Of a DNA stretch of 64,000 nucleotides, positions 1 through 9,224 are shown one piece after another. This DNA comes from an uncultured Pelagibacteraceae bacterium (GTDB taxonomy: Bacteria; Pseudomonadota; Alphaproteobacteria; Pelagibacterales; Pelagibacteraceae). Position 1 is the stretch's first letter, and each line of letters opens with the position of its first letter. The notes below the pieces were generated by a model that did not search any database, was not told where the DNA came from, and saw only the letters and a program-made list of their open reading frames with translations. The translations under genes were made by a program, and so were the position numbers. The DNA is taken from contig CACNFY010000006.1 in assembly GCA_902619925.1 (NCBI GenBank), positions 1 to 64,000 on the forward strand, in the 5' to 3' direction.

Positions 1-1
1 T

Positions 2-958
2 AAGTTAAGTCATAGAGACTCATTAATATGCGCGGATGCATTAATTAATGCAGAACTTACAGGTGAAAAATCTCACGGTATTTCTAGACTTAAAATGTAT
101 TGTGATCGTATTAAAAAAAATTTAATTAATCCAAAACCAAAAATTAAGTTAAGACATATATCAAAATCTATATCATTAGTTGATGCAAATAATAGTATTG
201 GTTTCGTTGCAGCTCAATTAGCTATAAAACAATCAATTTTAAAAGCGAAGAAAACGGGTATAGGTGTGGTGGCGGTAAAAAATAGCGGTCATTATGGTTT
301 ATCTAGCTATTATATTCAGCAAGCTGTTAAAAAAAATTTAATCGCACTTTGTTTTACAAATGCTCCTCCTGCAATAGCACCGTATGGTGCGAAAAAAAGC
401 TTATTTGGAACTAATCCTATAGCTTTTGGGTCTCCTACAAATTTAGTATCACCATTTATATTTGATTCATCTATGGCTAAAATCAATAGAGGAAAAATAC
501 GTTTAGCAGCTAAACTAAATAAAAAAATTCCATATGGGGTTGCGCTTGATAAAAATGGTAAAGTTACGACAAACGCCAAAAAAGCTTTAAGTGGAGTTCA
601 GCTTCCAATTGGAGAGTATAGAGGATCTGGGTTAGCTTGGATGGTTGACATACTAAGTGGTGTTTTTACTGGGAGTGCTCATGGAGGAAAAGTGAGAGAT
701 CCTTTCGATGATTTTAGTGGACCACAAAATATTGGTCACCTTTTTATTGTCTTAAAATCATCGTTATTTACATCAAACTATAAATCGCAAATTAAAAAAA
801 ATATTAAACGTGTAAAAAAACTACCTAAGTTAAAAGACTTTAAAAAAATTAAATATCCTGGTGAAGGTAACTACGAAAGATATAAACAAAATTTTAATAA
901 AAAAATTATACTATCAAAAAAAGTGCAATCAGAATTAAAAAATTTGGAAAAAGAATGA
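2..958 (+). CDS. Malate/L-lactate dehydrogenase family (Ldh_2), 5'-truncated by window edge
   Basis: Frame is open from nt 2 (KLSHRDSLICADALINAELTGEKSHGISRLKMY...) into the 95..958 ORF; GHYGLSSYY, FGTNPIAFGSP and GSGLAWMVDILSG motifs. Confidence 0.85.
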   Translation, partial: KLSHRDSLICADALINAELTGEKSHGISRLKMYCDRIKKNLINPKPKIKLRHISKSISLVDANNSIGFVAAQLAIKQSILKAKKTGIGVVAVKNSGHYGLSSYYIQQAVKKNLIALCFTNAPPAIAPYGAKKSLFGTNPIAFGSPTNLVSPFIFDSSMAKINRGKIRLAAKLNKKIPYGVALDKNGKVTTNAKKALSGVQLPIGEYRGSGLAWMVDILSGVFTGSAHGGKVRDPFDDFSGPQNIGHLFIVLKSSLFTSNYKSQIKKNIKRVKKLPKLKDFKKIKYPGEGNYERYKQNFNKKIILSKKVQSELKNLEKE

Positions 959-2025
959 AAAAGTTTTTATTATGTTTTCTAATTTTTATATTAAATTTGA
1001 GCAATATATTTGCGTCTGAAATTTTAATAAGTAAAATTATAGATTTGGATCAACCATGGGGATCTAGCTTTATTAACAAAGACGAGATCATAATTACGGA
1101 AAAAAGTGGAAAGATTAAAATTATAGACCTCAAAACAAATAAAGTTAATACTATAGAACATAACTTAAATGTTCTAGAAGATGGACAAGGTGGGTTATTA
1201 GATATTTTATATTATGATAAACATATATATGTATCCTACTCTGAAGACCGAGACAAAGGCAAAACAAGTACTTCGATTGCTAAATCATTCTTAAATAAAA
1301 AAAAAATGGAATTTCAAAATTTATTTAGAGCTGAGCCACCAATTAAATCTGGATACCACTTTGGTTCAAGAATAGGGATCTCAGGTGATTTCCTATATGC
1401 TTCTATAGGTGAAAGAGGCGAAGGTATGATTGCGCAAGACGCTTCAAAACATCCTGGGAGTATTATTAGAATAAATATAGATGGAAACATCCCAAAGGAT
1501 AATCCGCATTTTATAGACAAAGTTGATTGGTTGCCTGAAATTTATCAAATAGGAATTCGTAATCCACAAGGATTAGTAGTTTCACCTTTTGACAACAAAA
1601 TTTATATTAGCAATCATGGTGCTAGAGGTGGAGACTGGTTTGGAGAGGTAAAAAGGGGAGAAAATTATGGATGGAAAATATTAGGATGGGGAGGTACCAA
1701 CTATACTGGAACTAAAATTGGTCCAAAATGGAAACCTGGATTTACTAAAGCAATAAAATATTGGGTACCATCAATAGCAGTTAGTGGAATTACAATTTAT
1801 AAGGGCAAAGAATTTAAAGAATGGAATGGTCACGCACTAATTACTTCACTCAAAGATATGTCTCTTAGAAAGTTAATTTTTAAAGATAAAAAGGAGGAAA
1901 ATGTTGTTGAAGAAATTATATTCAAAAATCAACTTGGAAGATTAAGAGATATACAAATTCAGCCAGAAACTGGTAAACTTTTTATATTATCTTCAAATGC
2001 TTTGTGGAAAATACAAAAGAAATAA
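955..2025 (+). CDS. PQQ-dependent sugar dehydrogenase-like (glucose/sorbosone dehydrogenase family), secreted
   Basis: Signal peptide; LDQPWGSSFI, IGIRNPQGLVVSP, SNHGARGGD, ENYGW motifs; ATGA overlap with upstream CDS. Confidence 0.88.
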   Translation: MKKFLLCFLIFILNLSNIFASEILISKIIDLDQPWGSSFINKDEIIITEKSGKIKIIDLKTNKVNTIEHNLNVLEDGQGGLLDILYYDKHIYVSYSEDRDKGKTSTSIAKSFLNKKKMEFQNLFRAEPPIKSGYHFGSRIGISGDFLYASIGERGEGMIAQDASKHPGSIIRINIDGNIPKDNPHFIDKVDWLPEIYQIGIRNPQGLVVSPFDNKIYISNHGARGGDWFGEVKRGENYGWKILGWGGTNYTGTKIGPKWKPGFTKAIKYWVPSIAVSGITIYKGKEFKEWNGHALITSLKDMSLRKLIFKDKKEENVVEEIIFKNQLGRLRDIQIQPETGKLFILSSNALWKIQKK

Positions 2026-2026
2026 T

Positions 2027-2203
2027 TTAAGCAGATATAATAAATCCTATGGTGCAAACAAAAAGAAATAAACCGAAAATTATAACTTTACCCTGAAATT
2101 TTTCCCTTTTTTCCTGTTGATAAACTCTTTTTTTAAGAACATCTATATTAACTTTTTTTGGGGCCTTATCATTCAGACCAGTTTGTATAGATGTTCTTTC
2201 CAT
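2027..2203 (-). CDS. Small single-TM protein, 58 aa, unknown
   Basis: Own translation: MERTSIQTGLNDKAPKKVNIDVLKKRVYQQEKREKFQGKVIIFGLFLFVCTIGFIISA; fills an otherwise empty gap; below the ORF-track size cut-off. Confidence 0.6.
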   Translation of the reverse strand: MERTSIQTGLNDKAPKKVNIDVLKKRVYQQEKREKFQGKVIIFGLFLFVCTIGFIISA

Positions 2204-2254
2204 AAATATATAATGAAATTAAAACATTTTTGTTATTTATTAACTATGAGACAA

Positions 2255-2302
2255 ATGTTCAATTTGGGTTGATTTTTTTTAAAAGTATGTTCAATTTGGG
2301 TT
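2255..2302 (+). repeat. Two exact 16-bp direct repeats ATGTTCAATTTGGGTT (2255-2270, 2287-2302), 32-bp period
   Basis: Read directly; second copy ends 7 nt before the ATG at 2310. Confidence 0.95.
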
Positions 2303-2309
2303 TTAAATA

Positions 2310-3269
2310 ATGAGTAAAATTCCAAGTATAAGTAGTGAAATTAATCAAGATATAATTAATAAACTTACATTAAAAAACTTTAATTCTATAAGTCCTTTTT
2401 TTTATAAATTAGTTACCGAGTGGATGTCGGATGCATATAAATTATTTAATGATATAGATAAGTATTTAATTCTTATTTACCTAATAAATACCGATTTTGA
2501 GTTTTTTAGAAGAAATAATATTAATATAACATATTCCGATTTTTATGCGTCTAAAACTTTAGAAATAAAAATTAATTTAATAAAGATTTCCAAAGATCTG
2601 TGTATTCCAAAAGAGAGTGTAAGACGCAAGATTTCTGATTTAGAAAAGAGAGGTATTATAAGGAAAAAAGGCAAAAAGTTATATTTAGACAGAAGTGCTT
2701 ATAAATTTCAAGAACCTATTAATACATTAAAAAATGTATCAAATTTGATAAGTGAATTTAGTCAAATTTTGAAAAAAGAGAACTTAATAGATAAATTTTC
2801 TAATCGATTAGAAGTTTCAAGCCTAATAAAAGATAACTTTTCTTTTTGCTGGTATCAATTTTTGAAATTTATTTTAGCATATTGTATGAGATGGAGGAAA
2901 TATTTTGGAGAATTAGAAATATTATTAATTGGAATAACAGTAGCTTTTAATTCAGTTTCTACTGCAACAGTTAAACTTAAAGGTGTTGAATCTTATATTG
3001 ATAAGTGGAGAGAGGAAATACTTCAAAGCAATATTAGAGGGATTAATGCAATGTCGATATCGGATATCACAGGTATACCGAGAGCCACAGTAATTAGAAA
3101 ATTAAAAAAATTAATAAATTATAATATGATTCAAATAGATAAAAATAAGCTTTTACACATAAAATTTAATAATAAAAGTTATAAAGAAACATCAAATTTA
3201 CAAAATGAGACTATAAAAGATTTAAGTGATTTTATTACAAGAACATTTAATCAAATAAACATTAATTAG
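2310..3269 (+). CDS. Transcriptional regulator with two HTH-like segments (probable internal duplication)
   Basis: IPKESVRRKISDLEKRGIIRKKGKKLYL and IPRATVIRKLKKLINYNMIQIDKNKLLHI. Confidence 0.75.
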   Translation: MSKIPSISSEINQDIINKLTLKNFNSISPFFYKLVTEWMSDAYKLFNDIDKYLILIYLINTDFEFFRRNNINITYSDFYASKTLEIKINLIKISKDLCIPKESVRRKISDLEKRGIIRKKGKKLYLDRSAYKFQEPINTLKNVSNLISEFSQILKKENLIDKFSNRLEVSSLIKDNFSFCWYQFLKFILAYCMRWRKYFGELEILLIGITVAFNSVSTATVKLKGVESYIDKWREEILQSNIRGINAMSISDITGIPRATVIRKLKKLINYNMIQIDKNKLLHIKFNNKSYKETSNLQNETIKDLSDFITRTFNQININ

Positions 3270-4110
3270 TTTTTTTTAATAAATAAATAAATATAAATGC
3301 AGTTATATACATTATTAAAGCATAGGCAGCCGTTGGAATAATATAAGCTATATTTGTAAATATTTGCGTTGCAACAAAAACCGCTAATGTACCATTTTGT
3401 AAACCACACTCTATAGCAATACACTTTCTTTGTTGAATATTTGATGAAAAAAATTTAGCAATATAATATGCAATAAACATCATAACTAAATTAAGTGTTA
3501 GAACTATTGATCCTGCTTTAGATAAATATGAAATAATATTATTTCTTTCTTCAATCCAAATGGCTGCGAAAACTATTATAAATAAAAAACCAGTTATTTT
3601 CTCGACTATGCGAATATTATTACTTATTAAATTGCTTGCAAAACTCCTTATTAACATTCCAATTAAGACTGGGAGTGTTACAACACCCGCCATTTTTAAA
3701 GCTATACCTGTCATAGTAATTTCTTGAGATAAATTAGTAACACCTAAAAATTTTGCAGAATTTAAAACTATGAGTGGTACTGAGATAATACTAATTATAC
3801 TACTAACAGCTGTTAAAGAAATAGATAAAGCAACATCACCATTTGCAAATTTGGTCATAACGTTAGATGTTACTCCTCCAGGTGCAGCTGCTATGATCAT
3901 TACACCTACGGCAATTTCTAAAGGAACTTTAATTAACCATATTAAAAAAAATGCAACTAAAGGAAGTAGTATTATTTGAGTAGTTATACCTGCAGCAAAT
4001 ACCAAGGGACTTTTTAAAACTCTTTTGAAATCATTTGTTGTAAGGCCTAATCCAAGACCTAGCATAATTAATGCAAGTGCAATTGGAGCAATTCTTGTAA
4101 CTATCTCCAT
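3262..4110 (-). CDS. Bile acid:sodium symporter family (BASS/SBF) transporter
   Basis: LALIMLGLGLGLTTNDFKRVLKSP, AAAPGGVTSNVMTKFANGDVALS, IECGLQNGTLA motifs. Confidence 0.9.
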   Translation of the reverse strand: MEIVTRIAPIALALIMLGLGLGLTTNDFKRVLKSPLVFAAGITTQIILLPLVAFFLIWLIKVPLEIAVGVMIIAAAPGGVTSNVMTKFANGDVALSISLTAVSSIISIISVPLIVLNSAKFLGVTNLSQEITMTGIALKMAGVVTLPVLIGMLIRSFASNLISNNIRIVEKITGFLFIIVFAAIWIEERNNIISYLSKAGSIVLTLNLVMMFIAYYIAKFFSSNIQQRKCIAIECGLQNGTLAVFVATQIFTNIAYIIPTAAYALIMYITAFIFIYLLKKTN

Positions 4111-4177
4111 AGATACACTTTAATAATCTGTGGTGATTAAGCAAGTTAAAGGATAAAAGTAGTAATACTTATTAAGT

Positions 4178-4360
4178 TTATTTAGGTGTTGAAACGCAAA
4201 TATCCTTAATAACTGGTGTATTAGCACAATCATTACATTTCGTTACTTGAACAATACATCCATCATCTAGTTTTTTAACGTCGACCACTCTATGACATTT
4301 TGAACAAGTTGAAGAAATTGTTAATCCACATTTTCTGCAATTGTAAGTTTCTAATTCCAT
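4178..4360 (-). CDS. Small Cys-rich (zinc-ribbon-like) protein, 60 aa
   Basis: NCRKCG, TCSKC, KCNDC motifs. Confidence 0.75.
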   Translation of the reverse strand: MELETYNCRKCGLTISSTCSKCHRVVDVKKLDDGCIVQVTKCNDCANTPVIKDICVSTPK

Positions 4361-4397
4361 AGTGAAATATTTAATTAGAAAATAATTATATTCAACA

Positions 4398-4427
4398 AGT
4401 ATATTTAAAAATGATAATCATTATCAA
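4398..4427 (-). promoter_or_regulatory. Putative promoter (TTGATA-18 bp-TATACT) overlapping Fur/Mur-type box TGATAATCATTATCA (4412-4426)
   Basis: Perfect 7-1-7 inverted repeat close to the canonical Fur consensus GATAATGATAATCATTATC; upstream of the 4178..4360 gene. Confidence 0.7.
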
Positions 4428-4460
4428 AAAAAATTAAGTAAAAAAAAATTTTTTTTTGAG

Positions 4461-4473
4461 AATGATTTTCATT
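4461..4473. promoter_or_regulatory. Second Fur-like palindrome AATGATTTTCATT
   Basis: 5-3-5 inverted repeat in the same intergenic region. Confidence 0.45.
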
Positions 4474-4491
4474 ACTAAGAATTTAAAGATG

Positions 4492-4869
4492 TTATCTTTT
4501 CTTTTTTGAAATTCCTAACTTTTCACTATGTCTCAATCTTAAAACAACTATTGCAGCAGCGATCAATAATATGGCACCTGCCTCATATAATAGAGCACTA
4601 GGATCCATTGATTTTCCTTGAAGAATAATAAATCTACTTAAAGCAGTAATTGCAATTAACAAAGGTAAAGATATCGATATAGATTGTTGTTCCCAAAAAA
4701 CTCTTACCATTGCCATTACCTCTAAATATAAAAACATTAAAAGGAGATCTGCCAAAGTTACACTTTGATTGAGAAACATGGTTCTAATTTCAATTCCAAC
4801 CGCTATAACCGTACTTATTAAGATCACACCCAACAAAATTAATTGTAATGTTTTAGTAATGTTGTCCAT
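4492..4869 (-). CDS. Phosphate-starvation-inducible PsiE-like membrane protein
   Basis: Four hydrophobic segments; LLMFLYLEVMAMVRVFW motif. Confidence 0.75.
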   Translation of the reverse strand: MDNITKTLQLILLGVILISTVIAVGIEIRTMFLNQSVTLADLLLMFLYLEVMAMVRVFWEQQSISISLPLLIAITALSRFIILQGKSMDPSALLYEAGAILLIAAAIVVLRLRHSEKLGISKKKR

Positions 4870-4910
4870 ATTAAATTAGAGTTATCATTTTTAAATTATA
4901 ATTCAATTTA

Positions 4911-5459
4911 TTAATTTGTTTCAAAATTACTAATAATATTGAGATTTTTATCTGAAATAATCATTTCTCCAGAGGAAGTTCCACGATCTAAAATATCCAA
5001 AATAACGACATAATGAGTCACAATAATTAAATTAGAATCACTTTCCCATTTAGAAATATACTCCCTTAAATCTTTCATTTGCTTAGATTTATTTTTTGAA
5101 AATCTCGTTTCATAAAAGGAGTTTAAAGCACTAAAGGTTTCAAATTTTCCAAAGGCTATTTTAGCAGTATCTTTACATCTACACCATTCGCTAGATAATA
5201 CTTTGTCGATTTTTATATTATTTTTCTCAAAGAAATTCCTAATTCTCTTTGACTGAGCCCTTCCCTCATCATTTAAATTTCTTTGGGTAGAACAATCTTT
5301 GATATCAAAATTATTTGGATCACCATTTCCTGGGGCTAGCGCATGTCTTATGAAGACTATTTTTTTTCCTTCTTTTAAAAATTTGACAACATTTTCACTT
5401 GAATGAGAATTATTTGGAATAAAAATAAAAATAAAAAAAATAATTGATAATTTCCTCAT
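4911..5459 (-). CDS. Histidine phosphatase superfamily protein, exported
   Basis: Signal peptide; VFIRHALAPGNGDP, SSEWCRCKDTA, VTHYVVI motifs. Confidence 0.85.
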   Translation of the reverse strand: MRKLSIIFFIFIFIPNNSHSSENVVKFLKEGKKIVFIRHALAPGNGDPNNFDIKDCSTQRNLNDEGRAQSKRIRNFFEKNNIKIDKVLSSEWCRCKDTAKIAFGKFETFSALNSFYETRFSKNKSKQMKDLREYISKWESDSNLIIVTHYVVILDILDRGTSSGEMIISDKNLNIISNFETN

Positions 5460-5845
5460 TAAATTAAGAGATAAATTAAAACTATCATTTGGATGAAATT
5501 TATTATCACTGATGCTCCATGAGCATATTTAAATTTTTTTTCTTCATTATTATCTTTTAACTTATTTATCATTGGCATTAAAAAAAATTGTGCAAAAATA
5601 AATGATATGGCCAAAACTAATGTTATATAAAAATTTATCTCTAATGATGAAATGATTATAAATAAAATTATTGCTATACTTAAAAAAATAAGATTTACAA
5701 AATAATAGTAAGGAAAAATCTTTCTAACAAATTTTCCAGCATTTTCAGCATCTAATATTTTAAATATCATAGGCGCTAAAACGAATGAAAAAAAAATCAT
5801 CATTCCCAATACTATTGCTAATATATTTTGAATTAAAGTTTCCAT
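5459..5845 (-). CDS. DUF4149-like (TMEM205-like) membrane protein
   Basis: SFVLAPMIFKILDAENAGKFVRKIFPYYY. Confidence 0.65.
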   Translation of the reverse strand: METLIQNILAIVLGMMIFFSFVLAPMIFKILDAENAGKFVRKIFPYYYFVNLIFLSIAIILFIIISSLEINFYITLVLAISFIFAQFFLMPMINKLKDNNEEKKFKYAHGASVIINFIQMIVLIYLLI

Positions 5846-5846
5846 C

Positions 5847-6290
5847 TTAGTGGCAACTTATATTATATTTTTTTAATTTATAATAGTTGTACGGTAACGG
5901 GGTAATAAATCCTACTGCTAACATTATTGGAATAACATACCAATTTAAAATTGCTCCGCCAGTTAATAGATAGTCTGTTAAGTTCATTGCAATCTCCATG
6001 CTTATCATAGAAATAAAACTCATTCCAAATGCGGTTTTAATAGCATTTTTAATGCTAAAATTTTGTTTAATTAGTATTATAGTTTCAAGAGCCATACTTG
6101 TTATTAATCCGTTAATTATCGCTAAAATCATAATACCTAATATTGGAAATGGAATTTCTGATAATTGAAAAAACAATATTGTTCCAAAATCTCCTATTGA
6201 ACATCCTAGTAAACACCAAGCAGTATTTTTAGAACTCCTTTTCCAAGTATGTCTACAATTCCAATTTACTTTAATAGTTTCAGAGCTCAT
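5847..6290 (-). CDS. DUF4396-like membrane protein
   Basis: Cys-containing N-terminus (WCLLGCSIGDFG) followed by TM helices. Confidence 0.6.
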   Translation of the reverse strand: MSSETIKVNWNCRHTWKRSSKNTAWCLLGCSIGDFGTILFFQLSEIPFPILGIMILAIINGLITSMALETIILIKQNFSIKNAIKTAFGMSFISMISMEIAMNLTDYLLTGGAILNWYVIPIMLAVGFITPLPYNYYKLKKYNISCH

Positions 6291-6398
6291 ATTTTATATT
6301 TAAATTATATTTTTTTTGTTCCAATGCATCAAAGTGACCAATTTTAAACGTAATTTGTATTTTATGCCATATTAACTTAATATATAAGGATCAATTAA

Positions 6399-7310
6399 AT
6401 GCTGTCAGATAAAGAAATTGTAAGTCCTAATAATCTTTTAGATGTTGCGCATCAAAAAAAAGGAATTCCTGCCGGAATTGTAAATGCTGGTAAATCAATA
6501 ACAATGATGTCTGTAATGGATGCAGTGAATGAAAATTTGATAATTCCAATTTTTATAGGAAATAAATTGGATATAGAAAAATGTGCATTAGAATTAAGTT
6601 TTGATATTTCTGAATTTAAAATAATAGATGAAAAAAATGAGAATAAAACAGCAGTAATTGCTGCTGAACTTGCATCAGAAGATAAAATTAAAATAATTGT
6701 TAAGGGTCACATACATACCGATGTATTAATGAAAGAAGTAATTAAAAAAAAATATAATTTAATTGGGAAGACAAGGTTGAGTCATATTTGGCATATGACC
6801 TTAGATAAAGAGGATAAACCTTTAATAATTACTGACGGTGCTCTAAATGTAAGCCCAAATGTAAAAACAAAAATGCATATCCTTAAAAACGCAATTAATT
6901 TTTGCAATAGGATTGGGAATAAAAGACCCAAAGTATCAGTTCTATCTGCAACAGAGGAGGTATTAGATAGTGTTCAAAGCTCTATAGATGCAAAGGAAAT
7001 AACAGAATTGGCTCAAAAAGAAAATTTAATAGCCGATGTTTTTGGACCTTTAGCATTTGATAATAGTATTTCAAAAAAATCTGCTGAAATTAAAGGTATT
7101 AAAAATATAGTTGCTGGAAATGCAGATGTTTTATTAGTACCTAGTATAGAAACTGGTAATGCACTAGTAAAAATTATGGTTTATTTTATGGGTGCGTGTG
7201 CAGCTGGTGTTGTTGTTGGAGGGAAAGTTCCTGTTGTAATTACATCAAGATCTGATGTAGCAACGGCAAGATTAGCCTCAATCGCAGCAGCTGTAGTTGC
7301 TTTAGACTAA
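6399..7310 (+). CDS. Phosphate acetyl/butyryltransferase family protein
   Basis: IIVKGHIHTDVLMKEV, SHIWHM, ITDGALNVSP, GPLAFDNSIS motifs. Confidence 0.88.
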   Translation: MLSDKEIVSPNNLLDVAHQKKGIPAGIVNAGKSITMMSVMDAVNENLIIPIFIGNKLDIEKCALELSFDISEFKIIDEKNENKTAVIAAELASEDKIKIIVKGHIHTDVLMKEVIKKKYNLIGKTRLSHIWHMTLDKEDKPLIITDGALNVSPNVKTKMHILKNAINFCNRIGNKRPKVSVLSATEEVLDSVQSSIDAKEITELAQKENLIADVFGPLAFDNSISKKSAEIKGIKNIVAGNADVLLVPSIETGNALVKIMVYFMGACAAGVVVGGKVPVVITSRSDVATARLASIAAAVVALD

Positions 7311-7331
7311 CTAATGCAATAGAACTTTTAT

Positions 7332-8618
7332 ATGGGAATAAAGTATTTAAAAAAATCACCTAAACAGCCATCTACTGATGATGTTAAAACTAGGGATATT
7401 GTTCAAAAACTTTTAATCGATCTTGAAAAATCAAGAGAGGATGGATGCAAAGAATTAACAAAAAAATTTGATAAATATGTTGGGGAAATCATAGTTTCTA
7501 AGGATAAAATTGAAGAAATTAGCAACTCTTTAGATCAAAAAACCAAAGATGACATTAAATTTTCGTATGATAGGGTTAAAAAATTTGCAGAGGCACAACT
7601 CCAAAACTATGGTCAAGATTTTGAAGTTGAACTTTCTAAAGGATTATATGCTGGTCAAAAGTTAGTTCCAGTTAATACTGCGGGATGTTATATACCTGGT
7701 GGAAGGTACGCTCATATAGCATCAGCAGTAATGAGTGTTACAACTGCAAAAGTTGCTGGTGTTAAAAATATTATTGCTTGTAGCCCACCAAAAGAAGATA
7801 TCGGTGCAAATCCTTCTGTAATCTATACAGCTAATCTTTGTGGAGCAGACAAAATTTTAAACTTGGGTGGTGTACCAGCAATTGCTGCAATGACATTTGG
7901 TATGTTTGGAAACGAACCTGCGGATATGTTAGTTGGTCCTGGAAATCAATTTGTGGCAGAAGCAAAAAGAATTTTATTTGGAAAAGTTGGTATAGATTTA
8001 TTTGCTGGACCTACTGAAATCGCAATAATAGCTGATGAAACAGCAGATCCAGAAATCGTTGCTGTTGATTTAGTTGGGCAAGCTGAACATGGTTATAATT
8101 CTCCAGCCTGGCTTTATACCACAAGTAAAAAACTTGCAGATGATGTAATGAAAAGAGTACCAGAATTAATTTCGGAATTACCTGAATTACCAAGAACAAG
8201 TGCTGAAGCTGCTTGGAGAGATTACGGAGAAGTAATATTATGTGAAAACGATGAAGACATGGTCAAAATAAGTGATGAATATGCTCCAGAACATTTAGAA
8301 TTACAAACTAATAATGACAAATGGTTTCACGAAAGATTAAAAAATTATGGATCTTTGTTTATTGGAGAAGAAACAACTGTAGCTTATGGGGATAAATGCT
8401 CAGGAACAAATCATATTTTGCCTACTAAAGGTGCGGGAAAATATACAGGAGGTTTGTTTGTTGGAAAATTTATTAAAACTCTAAGTTTTCAAAGAATGAC
8501 TAAAGAATCTACTAAAGAGGTCGGTTCAGCTGCAGCAAGAATTTCAAGATATGAAGGCATGGAAGCCCATGCTCGAACAGGAGATGTAAGGTTGAGAAAA
8601 TACGGTTTTTCAAATTAA
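7332..8618 (+). CDS. Histidinol dehydrogenase family; resembles the HpsN-like (sulfopropanediol dehydrogenase) subgroup
   Basis: NTAGCYIPGGRYAHIASAVM, LVGPGNQFVAEAKR, AEHGYNSPAWL, SGTNHILPT motifs. Confidence 0.85.
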   Translation: MGIKYLKKSPKQPSTDDVKTRDIVQKLLIDLEKSREDGCKELTKKFDKYVGEIIVSKDKIEEISNSLDQKTKDDIKFSYDRVKKFAEAQLQNYGQDFEVELSKGLYAGQKLVPVNTAGCYIPGGRYAHIASAVMSVTTAKVAGVKNIIACSPPKEDIGANPSVIYTANLCGADKILNLGGVPAIAAMTFGMFGNEPADMLVGPGNQFVAEAKRILFGKVGIDLFAGPTEIAIIADETADPEIVAVDLVGQAEHGYNSPAWLYTTSKKLADDVMKRVPELISELPELPRTSAEAAWRDYGEVILCENDEDMVKISDEYAPEHLELQTNNDKWFHERLKNYGSLFIGEETTVAYGDKCSGTNHILPTKGAGKYTGGLFVGKFIKTLSFQRMTKESTKEVGSAAARISRYEGMEAHARTGDVRLRKYGFSN

Positions 8619-9224
8619 ATCGGTTATATCCATAAATACATAACTAGACAAAACTGTCATAAATATAATTATAAAAAAATTTATTGTTTTCCATATATTT
8701 GAATTAACCAAGTTACTAGAAAAATATTTTGCCAGATATCCCAATGAAAAAAAAAATATAAAAGATGCAATAGAAGCACCAAAACCAAACAAATATTTGT
8801 TGGCAATTAAAAAGTTTTTTGAAAAGTTTCCTAAAAAAAAAACCGTATCAGAATAAACATGAGGATTTAAATATGTAAATCCAAGAGTTTTGATTACTAT
8901 TGATTTAAAATTTAAATTTTCATCCTCAAAGTTAATATTTTTTTTTTTATACAAAGAAATTACTTTGTTATAAATAAAGTAAATCAAAAAAACGAATAAT
9001 AAAATATTAAAGATAAGCTCTACATTTTTTGTAAAATATATTTTTAAATACTCAAATAAAAAAATACCTAAAAAAATTAAAATAAAATCGGATAAAGAAC
9101 AAATTAAACAAACAATAAATACGTATTTTTTTTTTAGTCCCTGCTCTATCACAAATATATTTTGTGCGCCAATAGCTAAAATTAAACTTATACCAGTAAA
9201 AAATCCAAGTAATAAAAAACTCAT
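8610..9224 (-). CDS. LysE/ArgO family amino-acid exporter (start adjusted to internal ATG)
   Basis: MSFLLLGFFTGISLILAIGAQNIFVIEQGLKKKY. Confidence 0.85.
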   Translation of the reverse strand: MSFLLLGFFTGISLILAIGAQNIFVIEQGLKKKYVFIVCLICSLSDFILIFLGIFLFEYLKIYFTKNVELIFNILLFVFLIYFIYNKVISLYKKKNINFEDENLNFKSIVIKTLGFTYLNPHVYSDTVFFLGNFSKNFLIANKYLFGFGASIASFIFFFSLGYLAKYFSSNLVNSNIWKTINFFIIIFMTVLSSYVFMDITDLI

